From the NCBI GenBank assembly GCA_003513765.1, contig DONT01000010.1, positions 107,873 through 171,872 on the forward strand: a stretch of 64,000 bases of DNA. Direction: 5' to 3'. The notes beneath the pieces were generated by a model. The model was not told the origin of the DNA and did no database searches. It worked only from the letters and a program-made list of their open reading frames with translations. The stretch is from Jeotgalicoccus sp. (GTDB lineage Bacteria > Bacillota > Bacilli > Staphylococcales > Salinicoccaceae). Below are positions 43,033 to 50,189 of the stretch, in pieces; the stretch's first letter is position 1, and each line of letters opens with the position of its first letter. A program made the translations under genes and the position numbers.

Positions 43033-43734
43033 ATGTATGTAGACCGTAAACCGTCAATGGATTTAGAAGAAATCAGAGCAACGCTGACCAGCAGATTTAG
43101 TATAAATCAGGATTTTAATTCAATGGAATACTTTGATAATATGCTGCAGTTTGTAGAACTGAACCATGTCTATTCATCGGCGCTGGAAGAAATAACAACG
43201 AAACTTAAAATACTGGATGATGAATTCCAGGTGATTCATAAACATAACCCAATTCATCACATGGAGCGGAGAGTCAAAGGAACACGCAGTCTTTTATCTA
43301 AACTTGAGCGTAAAAATCTGCCGGTCACAGTTGAAAGTGCAAAAACGAATATTCTCGATATAGCAGGTATGAGAGTCATCTGCAACTACATAGAGGATAT
43401 TTATGTGCTTGAAAAACTGCTCCTGAAACAGGAAGATATTAAATTGTTAAAACGTAAAGATTACATTGAAAATCCTAAGGGAAACGGTTATCGGAGTCTC
43501 CATATCGTCGTATCTGTACCGGTGTTTTTATCGAAAAGCACAGAGCATACACCAGTAGAAATACAAATACGCACCATAGGAATGGATATGTGGGCGAGTC
43601 TCGAGCATAAGATGAGATATAAGAATACGAAAAAAGATACAGGTGCATATATGGCGCTGCTGCAGGAATGTGCATTTGAAATATCAAATGTTGAGAACAA
43701 AATGCAGGATATGCATAATGATATTGAAGGTTAG
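43033..43734 (+). CDS. relP: Small alarmone synthetase (RelP-like GTP pyrophosphokinase)
   Basis: 233 residues from the ATG at 43033, with GGAG eight bases upstream; an in-frame GTG at 43024 overlaps that site and is less likely. It is a synthetase-only RelA/SpoT domain: HHMERRVKGTRSLLSKLERK, DIAGMRVICNYIEDIYVLEKLLL, NPKGNGYRSLHIVVSVPVF and EIQIRTIGMDMWASLEHKMRYK. There is no HD hydrolase domain, nor TGS or ACT. It makes (p)ppGpp from ATP and GDP or GTP. RelP rather than RelQ is favoured by length and the N-terminal extension, with moderate confidence. A DUF1700/DUF4097 gene follows after 36 bases. Confidence 0.87.
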   Translation: MYVDRKPSMDLEEIRATLTSRFSINQDFNSMEYFDNMLQFVELNHVYSSALEEITTKLKILDDEFQVIHKHNPIHHMERRVKGTRSLLSKLERKNLPVTVESAKTNILDIAGMRVICNYIEDIYVLEKLLLKQEDIKLLKRKDYIENPKGNGYRSLHIVVSVPVFLSKSTEHTPVEIQIRTIGMDMWASLEHKMRYKNTKKDTGAYMALLQECAFEISNVENKMQDMHNDIEG

Positions 43735-43770
43735 CATCCAATCGGAAAATTTATAAAGCAGGAGAATTAT

Positions 43771-44790
43771 ATGTCACTAAATAAGTTTATAGCAGAATTA
43801 GAAAAAGAACTGACTGTACTGACGGAATCTCGGCGTAAAGAAATAATAGAAGATTTTAAACTGCAGATACAAAGAGCAATTGAACTCGGAGATACTGAAG
43901 AATACCTCCTTAAAGTACTCGGGGAGCCGCGGAAAGTCGCTGAAAAATTTATCTCAGAACAAATTACAGAAACACCTGAAGTACCGGCTGAAATAAAAGA
44001 AGAGCAGACAGGTCTGAGAAAATCTGTAACCGGGAGCTTTGCGAAAGAGCTGAAAGATAATGATATCAGTCATCTTAAGATTAACGGTGAAGCAGCGGAA
44101 ATTAGAATTGAAAGCGGCATTAAATTTGGCATTAAGTTTTTAAGTTATACACATAAAGGAAAGCTGGAATATGAAATAAATAACAACCAGCTGACTATAT
44201 ATCACAATGGTTCGAATGATGTGAAATTTAATACAATTATTGATTTTATGAAGAAACGCAAGCAGCTGAAAAAAGACGAGCTGGTTATCACCTGGCCAAA
44301 CAAACTTGATGTGCTCATTATCGATAATAAAGACGGCAGAGTAACTGTAAGTGATATTGAAGCAGAAGAATTCAGATTGAAAACTGAAGAAGGCGCAATT
44401 CATGCTGCAGGTTTATCAGGTAATTATGGTGAATTTCAGTCTTCTATGGGAGCATTAAAAGTGGAATCAAGCGATTTTCTTAATCTTTATATGGTAACGG
44501 AAATGGGCAAAATTACTGCCGGCGGAGTGAAGGCTGAACGATATCATATAATCACGGAGCTGGGTAAAATCACTCTTGATAATCTGACACCTGACAGTGA
44601 TTTAAAAGCAGTGAGCAGAATGGGGTCAGTAAATGTGAACTACCGTACCGAACCTGAATCTACTCGAATTATAGCGAAAGCAAATGTGGGTAAAGTAAAA
44701 AATGATCTGGAAAACAGTGAAATTGCTGAAGCGGATTACAGAGCGGAATATATAAGTGAGATGGGATCAGTTAAAATAACATTATCTTAA
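43771..44790 (+). CDS. HAAS/DUF1700 and DUF4097 adhesin-like protein
   Basis: 339 residues with an AGGAG ribosome-binding site. The N-terminal 70 residues are a HAAS (DUF1700-like) helical domain: FIAELEKELTVLTESRRKEIIEDF, GDTEEYLLKVLGEPRKVAEKF. A linker leads to a DUF4097 beta-strand-repeat domain from about residue 105 to the end, rich in short repeating strands (DGRVTVSDIEAEEF, EMGKITAGGVKAE, ELGKITLDNLTP, EMGSVKITL). There is no signal peptide or membrane helix. HAAS domains are usually linked to PadR regulators and stress modules. The link to an alarmone synthetase here suggests an envelope-stress connection, as inference. Confidence 0.78.
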   Translation: MSLNKFIAELEKELTVLTESRRKEIIEDFKLQIQRAIELGDTEEYLLKVLGEPRKVAEKFISEQITETPEVPAEIKEEQTGLRKSVTGSFAKELKDNDISHLKINGEAAEIRIESGIKFGIKFLSYTHKGKLEYEINNNQLTIYHNGSNDVKFNTIIDFMKKRKQLKKDELVITWPNKLDVLIIDNKDGRVTVSDIEAEEFRLKTEEGAIHAAGLSGNYGEFQSSMGALKVESSDFLNLYMVTEMGKITAGGVKAERYHIITELGKITLDNLTPDSDLKAVSRMGSVNVNYRTEPESTRIIAKANVGKVKNDLENSEIAEADYRAEYISEMGSVKITLS

Positions 44791-44805
44791 ATGGAGTGGA
44801 TGAAT

Positions 44806-45105
44806 TTGACACGCTGTACGAAATGTCAGACACAGTGGACGTTTAAAGATAAGATAAGGATGTTTACAAATCTTGATGGATCTGCAAAATGTCCAAATTG
44901 CGGAGAAAAACAGTATATCAGTTTGAAATCAAAGAGACAGGCATCAATGCTCAGTATGATAGTTATATTGGCAATGTTTGTCCCGGTCTTTTTTAATACA
45001 CCAATAGTAACCCATATAACAATAGGAGTGATTGCTGCAGTAATAGTGTTATTGCTGCAAGTGTCGTTAATTAAGTTGTCAGGTAAAGAAGAATTTCCAA
45101 TATAG
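44806..45105 (+). CDS. CXXC...CXXC zinc-ribbon membrane protein, second copy
   Basis: 99 residues if the TTG at 44806 is used (GGAG nine bases upstream). The ATGs at 44791 and 44800 are in frame but poorly spaced from that site. Two zinc knuckles (CTKC and CPNC), a WTFKDKIRMF segment between them, and two membrane helices follow the same plan as the protein at 2929-3255. It is co-directional with, and immediately after, the HAAS/DUF4097 gene. Function unknown. Confidence 0.65.
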   Translation: MTRCTKCQTQWTFKDKIRMFTNLDGSAKCPNCGEKQYISLKSKRQASMLSMIVILAMFVPVFFNTPIVTHITIGVIAAVIVLLLQVSLIKLSGKEEFPI

Positions 45106-45109
45106 CTGA

Positions 45110-45145
45110 ATGCCCGGCGTAATATTACACCGGGTATTTTTATAA
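45110..45145 (+). terminator. Intrinsic terminator
   Basis: A GC-rich stem of TGCCCGG-GTAA against TTAC-CCGGGTA with one mismatch, then five T. Confidence 0.8.
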
Positions 45146-45171
45146 TTAAACATCGCCTTTAGACGACATTG

Positions 45172-45765
45172 TTAAATCTCTTGTTCAAGCTCTTTTTTAG
45201 CTTTGTCCATTTTGTAATAGGTAAGGAAAAATAGAGCTGCAGCAAGCGGGAATAATATTACAGGCAGAACTCTCATAAGGGCGAAGGGCAGTTCGAACAG
45301 AAATGCTCTCCAGAATTTCATCCCTTCGGCTTCCCACAGACCGGGTGTTAAAAATATCATTCCCGTGCTGTCCGGTACAAACAGCATTGTGTACACTAAA
45401 AACAAAACGGCTAATCCTCCGGTCATTTTCATGTACCTCTTATAATAATTTATTTTAGATTCTCTGTCGGAAAATAACTCATCATTGCCATCTGGTACTT
45501 TCGACCAGACCTGCGTTACTGCACCGAAGCGGCCGCCTCTAATGTGATCCCAGCCGAATTCTTCGTGAATACTGATATACTCTTCAAACTTCGATTTACC
45601 CATCTGTTCCTGGTAATCCACCCGTGTCACGTAATCTTCAGCAGTTTTCTCAAACTTATAAATGAAATCCAGTGAAATATCAGTTAAACGGTATCCTTTT
45701 TTCTGCATCTGGTTAATCCATTGTTCTTCTTTCAGCGGATCGATAAAAAACTTGTACTTATTCAT
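45172..45765 (-). CDS. DUF2812 membrane protein, partner of PadR
   Basis: 197 residues from the ATG at 45765, which has a GAGGG ribosome-binding site; the longer frame lies inside padR. The soluble N-terminal DUF2812 domain has KYKFFIDPLKEEQWINQMQKKGYRL, EEFGWDHIRGGRFGAVTQVWSK (residues 1-105). Two membrane helices follow at about residues 120-140 and 160-185, and the C-terminus is charged. DUF2812 proteins are typically encoded after a PadR regulator in Bacilli and are thought to modulate it or a membrane process. It overlaps padR by eight bases. Confidence 0.82.
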   Translation of the reverse strand: MNKYKFFIDPLKEEQWINQMQKKGYRLTDISLDFIYKFEKTAEDYVTRVDYQEQMGKSKFEEYISIHEEFGWDHIRGGRFGAVTQVWSKVPDGNDELFSDRESKINYYKRYMKMTGGLAVLFLVYTMLFVPDSTGMIFLTPGLWEAEGMKFWRAFLFELPFALMRVLPVILFPLAAALFFLTYYKMDKAKKELEQEI

Positions 45766-46069
45766 TTGAACCACCCTCATAAAGTGAAATAAATTTTTTA
45801 AGCCGCGTGTTTTCAAGTTCCAGTATTTCTTCGCCAAGTGTGGTGACCTGGTAGACTTTTTTACGTTCTGCAGGATCTGAAATCAGTTCTATATATTTAT
45901 GTTTTTTTAGATTATCAAGCGCACCATAAAGTGTGCCTGCTGCGATATTAACCTGGCCGGCGGACATTTCGCTGACGAGCTGCATAATTGCATAGCCGTG
46001 CAAAGGCTTCCTTAATGCGATCATAATTAAATGCATTGTTTCCGATAACGGTAATAGTTTAGGTCTCAT
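45758..46069 (-). CDS. PadR-family transcriptional regulator
   Basis: 103 residues from the ATG at 46069, with a GAGGTG ribosome-binding site. It is a short PadR-s2 winged-helix protein: LSETMHLIMIALRKPLHGYAIMQLVSEM, the recognition region INIAAGTLYGALDNLKKHKYIE-like segment, and a C-terminal helix for dimerisation. It probably represses its own operon with the DUF2812 gene by binding the palindrome at 46086-46104. The inducer is unknown; family members answer to phenolic acids, antibiotics or envelope stress. Confidence 0.88.
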   Translation of the reverse strand: MRPKLLPLSETMHLIMIALRKPLHGYAIMQLVSEMSAGQVNIAAGTLYGALDNLKKHKYIELISDPAERKKVYQVTTLGEEILELENTRLKKFISLYEGGSNE

Positions 46070-46085
46070 ATTATTCACCTCTTAG

Positions 46086-46104
46086 TATATAGTTCAACTA
46101 TATA
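46086..46104. promoter_or_regulatory. PadR operator candidate
   Basis: TATATAGTTCAACTATATA is a perfect 9-1-9 palindrome, 17 bases upstream of the padR start. Further ACTATA half-sites follow on the right, so multiple dimers may bind. Confidence 0.72.
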
Positions 46105-46239
46105 GTTAGACTGTATAGTGTTATTAAAATAAGCAGTGAATTTAATCTTTTTATCATTTTACTCTCACTCAAATTTAGGAATGGGTATATAGAATATATG
46201 TAACAGATTATTTCTGAACGTGTGGAAGGAAAGATGACT

Positions 46240-47445
46240 ATGTTATTTAAAATGTACAGCCGTGCATATCAGGGGATAATGAAGAGTACTGCACACTTAT
46301 TAAACTGGCAGCCGCCAACAGTAATGAACTGTGTGGGGTGCATTGATAGACTGGCTCCTAAATTAACTGAAGAAAATATAAAAAAAGTTTTAATCGTGAC
46401 TGATGAAGGCATTGTAAAAACGGGTCTTCTCGATAAAATGCTCGACAGTTTAAATGAAGAAAATATTATTTATTTTATATATAAAGGCACAGTGGCGAAT
46501 CCTACAACAGAAAATATAAAAGAAGCTGTAAATGTATATAACGAACAAAATTGTGATGGTATTATCGGCTTTGGAGGCGGATCGGCAATCGACTGCGCTA
46601 AAGGTACAGGTATTGCAGCAGCGAAAAACACTACGGATTTCAGCCGTTTTAAAGGTGTCTTGAAAGTAAGAAAGAAACTGCCTTATTTCGTTGCGGTGCC
46701 GACAACAGCGGGAACCGGCAGTGAAGCGACAATCGCAGCTGTTATTACCGACAGTGAAACGAAGGAGAAATACGCAATAATTGATACTAAGCTGATGCCT
46801 GATGCAGCAGTGCTTGATCCGGAACTTCTTCTTGGTCTGCCACAGCATATGACGGCTTTTTCAGGTATGGATGCATTAACACATGCAGTGGAAGCGTATC
46901 TTAACCGCAGCAATACGAAGCAAACGAAAATGCTGAGCGAGGAAGCAATTGAACTGATATATGATAATTTATATAAATCTTATGACAACGGTCAGGACAT
47001 TCAGGCGCGCACAAATATGCAGCGGGCGTCTTATTTTGCAGGCAAGGCATTTACAAGAGCCTACGTAGGAAATGTTCATGCGATGGCCCATGCTTTAGGT
47101 GCACGATACAATGTCCAGCACGGCCAGGCAGTTTCTATTATTCTGCCTTATATTCTTGAAGAATACGGCGAAGTGGTTCACTGTAAACTGGCGCATCTCG
47201 GTGATATTGCGAAAGTGACTGAAGAAGGGGACAGTATTGAAGTTAAAGCAGAGAAATTTATTGAAAGCATTAAAGAACTAAATACCAAAATGGATGTTGG
47301 TACGAAGTTTAAGGAATTGAAAAATGAAGATTTGAAATCACTGGCTGATGCAGCTTACAGTGAAGCGAATCCTTTATATCCGGTACCGGTAATGTTCAGT
47401 AAATCAGATTTTATAAGAATGTATAAACAATTAATGGTCTCTTAA
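46240..47445 (+). CDS. Iron-containing alcohol dehydrogenase, second copy
   Basis: 401 residues from the ATG at 46240, nine bases after GGAAGGA; ATG 46234 is an alternative. The coenzyme region has GIIGFGGGSAIDCAKGTGIAA and VPTTAGTGSEATIAAVI. The metal region has FSGMDALTHAVEAYLNR and GNVHAMAHALGARYNVQHGQA. It is longer at the N-terminus than the copy at 3257 and clearly diverged from it. The probable reaction is reduction or oxidation of a short-chain alcohol or aldehyde with NAD(P). It is isolated between padR and a terminator. Confidence 0.85.
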   Translation: MLFKMYSRAYQGIMKSTAHLLNWQPPTVMNCVGCIDRLAPKLTEENIKKVLIVTDEGIVKTGLLDKMLDSLNEENIIYFIYKGTVANPTTENIKEAVNVYNEQNCDGIIGFGGGSAIDCAKGTGIAAAKNTTDFSRFKGVLKVRKKLPYFVAVPTTAGTGSEATIAAVITDSETKEKYAIIDTKLMPDAAVLDPELLLGLPQHMTAFSGMDALTHAVEAYLNRSNTKQTKMLSEEAIELIYDNLYKSYDNGQDIQARTNMQRASYFAGKAFTRAYVGNVHAMAHALGARYNVQHGQAVSIILPYILEEYGEVVHCKLAHLGDIAKVTEEGDSIEVKAEKFIESIKELNTKMDVGTKFKELKNEDLKSLADAAYSEANPLYPVPVMFSKSDFIRMYKQLMVS

Positions 47446-47452
47446 TATCAAT

Positions 47453-47493
47453 AAAAGAAGGATAGTTCATCATGTGAACTATCCTTCTTTTTT
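47453..47493. terminator. Bidirectional terminator
   Basis: A 17-bp stem (from AAAAGAAGGATAGTTCA) with a TCATG loop and flanking A and T runs. The last codons of the small minus-strand gene run into the stem. Confidence 0.93.
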
Positions 47494-47685
47494 AGTAGGC
47501 GGAGTGTGCAGAGATGCTTCAATAGCAGCGCCGGCACTAATGCCGAGTGCAATTCCTGCTAATATCCAAAAGCCGGCATGTCCGAAAATTAAACCTGTGA
47601 TAATTCCTAATACAATACCGATAGCAGCACCTATTGCCATAAACCGGTAGACGGAATTAAAGTCGCGATGTCTGTATGCAGTCAT
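47479..47685 (-). CDS. Small glycine-rich two-helix membrane protein
   Basis: 68 residues. Two hydrophobic helices with glycine zipper spacing (MAIGAAIGIVLGIITGLIFG and AGFWILAGIALGISAGAAIEASL) are flanked by a basic start and the tail HTPPTKKEG. A ribosome-binding site (AAGGGGATGAT) is well placed. No family is recognised. Glycine-zipper hairpins of this kind occur in many small Gram-positive proteins of unknown function. Confidence 0.6.
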   Translation of the reverse strand: MTAYRHRDFNSVYRFMAIGAAIGIVLGIITGLIFGHAGFWILAGIALGISAGAAIEASLHTPPTKKEG

Positions 47686-47803
47686 ACTATCATCCCCTTA
47701 ACGTTAAAATATCTCTTTTTACTTATATACCACTAGGGTGTAAATCGAAACGATTAATGGATATTAAAACTTTTAATTTTTTACTCAGATGTATTAAGAA
47801 TAG

Positions 47804-47832
47804 TTGACATTAAGCGATATTAAGCATAAAAT
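47804..47832 (+). promoter_or_regulatory. SigA-type promoter before the siderophore-binding gene
   Basis: TTGACA (47804-47809), 17-bp spacer, TAAAAT (47827-47832). The Fur box starts six bases downstream, covering the expected transcription start. Confidence 0.8.
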
Positions 47833-47837
47833 TCTAT

Positions 47838-47852
47838 TGATAATGATTATCA
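47838..47852. promoter_or_regulatory. Fur box
   Basis: TGATAATGATTATCA is a perfect 7-1-7 match to the Bacillus/Staphylococcus Fur operator. Confidence 0.93.
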
Positions 47853-47891
47853 GTATCATGATTTGTTACAAAAATTGAATGGAGAAAATAG

Positions 47892-48842
47892 ATGAAAAAA
47901 TTAGCAGTTTTAATGCTTGGAATATCGATCTTTGCTGCAGGTTGTTCAAACAGCGAAGAAAATACAGCTGAAGAGTCAACAGAGAATGCAGCAGGTGAAG
48001 AATTTACATTAACAGATGATGCAGGTAATGAAGTAACAGTGCCTGAAAACCCGGAACGTATTATCGGTACATACTTGGAAGACGATATACTTACACTGGA
48101 GGAGACACCAGCAGCACAGTGGACAGTCGGCGAAGACAGCGTTCAGGAATATCTACAGCCTGAAGGTCTCGAAGGACTGCCTTTAATGCCGTTTGATTTG
48201 CCATTTGAAGCGGTAGTGCAAGAAGAGCCCGATTTAATTCTGTTAAGCTCAGCTGATCTGGCTGATGGGGAAAAGTACGACAGCTACTCTAAAATTGCCC
48301 CGTCTTTCGTTGTTGAGAGCGGCAGCTACGACGACTGGAGAAACCGTTTAACCCGCGTTTCCGAAGTGTTCGGCAAAGAAGATTTGGCACAAGAAAAAAT
48401 AGCTGAATACGATACTCTTATTGAAGAAACTTCAGCGGAGCTGGAAAGTGAAGTTGGTGAGGAAACAGCAGTTGCAATCTGGTGGACAGGTGATTCGTAC
48501 TTTATCTCAAATAAAGATAAGTCGAGCGGCGAAGTATTATATAACGATTTAGGTTTAAGCGCACCGCCGTTAGTAGAAGAACTTTCAATTGATAATGAAA
48601 CACCATGGATTGAAGCATCACTTGAGAGTCTTGCGGAAATGAAAGCCGACCATATATTCTTTATCGGCAATGCAGAAGGTGACAGCGAGACAGCATTTTC
48701 AGATGAGGTATTTAAAAACATTCCGGCAGTAGAGAATGGGAATGTTTACGAATACACACAGGCTGACAGCTGGTTATACAGCGGTTATATCGCAAACAGT
48801 TTAATCGTCGAAGATGTCGAAGAAGCATTAGGTTCTAACTAA
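47892..48842 (+). CDS. Iron-siderophore ABC transporter substrate-binding lipoprotein
   Basis: 316 residues with a GGAGA ribosome-binding site. The lipobox AAGC puts the lipidated cysteine at residue 18. The mature part starts with an acidic linker, then FTLTDDAGNEVTVPENPERII, the typical start of FecB/FhuD-like binding proteins. A long backbone helix (EDLAQEKIAEYDTLIEETSAELESEV) joins two lobes, and the C-terminal lobe has ENGNVYEYTQADSWLYSGYIAN. Fur control is strongly indicated. The permease and ATPase are not adjacent. It is followed after 14 bases by a reductase, which may free the iron. Confidence 0.9.
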   Translation: MKKLAVLMLGISIFAAGCSNSEENTAEESTENAAGEEFTLTDDAGNEVTVPENPERIIGTYLEDDILTLEETPAAQWTVGEDSVQEYLQPEGLEGLPLMPFDLPFEAVVQEEPDLILLSSADLADGEKYDSYSKIAPSFVVESGSYDDWRNRLTRVSEVFGKEDLAQEKIAEYDTLIEETSAELESEVGEETAVAIWWTGDSYFISNKDKSSGEVLYNDLGLSAPPLVEELSIDNETPWIEASLESLAEMKADHIFFIGNAEGDSETAFSDEVFKNIPAVENGNVYEYTQADSWLYSGYIANSLIVEDVEEALGSN

Positions 48843-48856
48843 GGAGTGTATTTTTG

Positions 48857-49885
48857 ATGACAAAGAATATATATGATGTCACTGTAATCGGCGGGGGTCC
48901 TGCAGGATTGTTCAGTGCATTTTATGCAGGGCTCAGAGAAATGAAGACTAAAATAATTGACGGACAGGATAAACTCGGCGGCAAAGTTCATCTTTATCCG
49001 CAGAAAATGATTTGGGACATCGGCGGGACTGAGCCCCTTGCAGCAGGTAAATTGATAGAAAAATCGATTGCGCAGGGACTGACGTTCGAACCGGAAGTCG
49101 TCTTGAATACAATAGTCACCAATATTCAAAAAGAGAGCGATGAATGTTTTAGTGTTGAAACATCAACAGGAGATAAACATTATTCTAAAAGTGTCATCAT
49201 TACTATTGGCGGCGGCGGTATGATTAAGCCAGTTAAGCTGAATATCGAAAATGCACATCTGTTTGAAAATAAAAATCTTCATTATGCAGTACCTGATATT
49301 AAACGCTTTACGGATAAAAAAATACTCATTACGGGCGGCAGCTATTCAGCGGTGGACTGGGCAAATGACTTGTCACCGATTGCACGTGAGATTCATATTA
49401 TTTACCGCGGTGACGACCTGACAGCCCATGAAGCGGATGTCAGCAGACTTCAGAAAAATGGGGTTAAAGTAATGACACAGTCTGAAGTCACAGGAGTCAG
49501 CGGCGGAGAACTGATGGAATACGTCGAGATTACTAATAATCAGACGGGTGATATTACTCATGATGCTTACGATGAGCTGATTGTAAATCACGGTTATGAT
49601 CAGGAAAACCTTTTATTCCGGGAGAATAACCTCGGACTCAATCTGGAAAATGACTTTTTCGTTAAAGCTGCACCGACCGGCCTGACAAACGTACCGGGTA
49701 TATTTGCTGCCGGAGACTGTATCAGATACACGGGGAAAGTGAACCTGATTGCCGGTGCATATGCAGATGCAGTGAACGCTGTGAACAATGCGAAAACCTA
49801 TATTGATCCTAAGGCTGATCAGTTTGCGATGGTCTCTTCTCATAATCAGCGTTTAAAAAGTAAAAACAAAAAAATTATGTATTAA
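48857..49885 (+). CDS. Ferredoxin/flavodoxin-NADP reductase-like flavoenzyme
   Basis: 342 residues from the ATG at 48857, with an AAGGAG ribosome-binding site. It is a thioredoxin-reductase-like FNR: FAD motif DVTVIGGGPAGLFSAFYAGLREMKTKIID, GGKVHLYPQKMIWDIGG, NAD(P) motif KILITGGSYSAVDWANDL, and the C-terminal FAD loop GIFAAGDCIRYTGKVNLIAGAYADAV. The CxxC redox pair of thioredoxin reductases is absent. Because it shares the Fur-controlled transcript with a siderophore receptor, I infer a role like YcgT or IruO, reducing iron complexes or haem-degrading enzymes. A general FNR role is possible. Confidence 0.88.
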   Translation: MTKNIYDVTVIGGGPAGLFSAFYAGLREMKTKIIDGQDKLGGKVHLYPQKMIWDIGGTEPLAAGKLIEKSIAQGLTFEPEVVLNTIVTNIQKESDECFSVETSTGDKHYSKSVIITIGGGGMIKPVKLNIENAHLFENKNLHYAVPDIKRFTDKKILITGGSYSAVDWANDLSPIAREIHIIYRGDDLTAHEADVSRLQKNGVKVMTQSEVTGVSGGELMEYVEITNNQTGDITHDAYDELIVNHGYDQENLLFRENNLGLNLENDFFVKAAPTGLTNVPGIFAAGDCIRYTGKVNLIAGAYADAVNAVNNAKTYIDPKADQFAMVSSHNQRLKSKNKKIMY

Positions 49886-49893
49886 TTATTAGG

Positions 49894-49935
49894 CGGCTTG
49901 GAAATCTTTATATTAAGATTTTTAAGCCGTTTTTA
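49894..49935 (+). terminator. Intrinsic terminator
   Basis: A 15-bp stem (CGGCTTGGAAATCTT with AAGATTTTTAAGCCG, two G-T pairs) followed by five T. Confidence 0.9.
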
Positions 49936-49946
49936 TTGTCGGGATT

Positions 49947-50110
49947 GGCATGACAGAGTTTCATGTGTATCCAGCGCTTACGGAACTGGCATGACAGAGT
50001 TTCACGTGTATCCAGAGCTTACAGGATTGGCATGACAGAGTTTCATGTGTATCCAGAGCTTTCGGAACTAGCATGACAGGATCTCATATGTATCCAGAAC
50101 TCCCAATCAT
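49947..50110. repeat. Tandem array, period 41 bp, four copies
   Basis: Copies begin at 49947, 49988, 50029 and 50070 with (G/A)GCATGACAG. Each contains TTTCATGTGTATCCAG or a close variant; the fourth is the most diverged. It occupies most of the 304-base gap before the next gene. There are no distinct spacers. Confidence 0.92.
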
Positions 50111-50189
50111 GCTTTTATCATTTTAGCTTGCAACAATTCATCTCTATCAGTAAAATTATAAGAATGAATAGATGTGTGAGGGGATAACA

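Noticed and set aside
49947..50110. CRISPR-like regular repeat
   Set aside because: The entire 41-bp unit repeats; there are no spacers. It is a simple tandem array.
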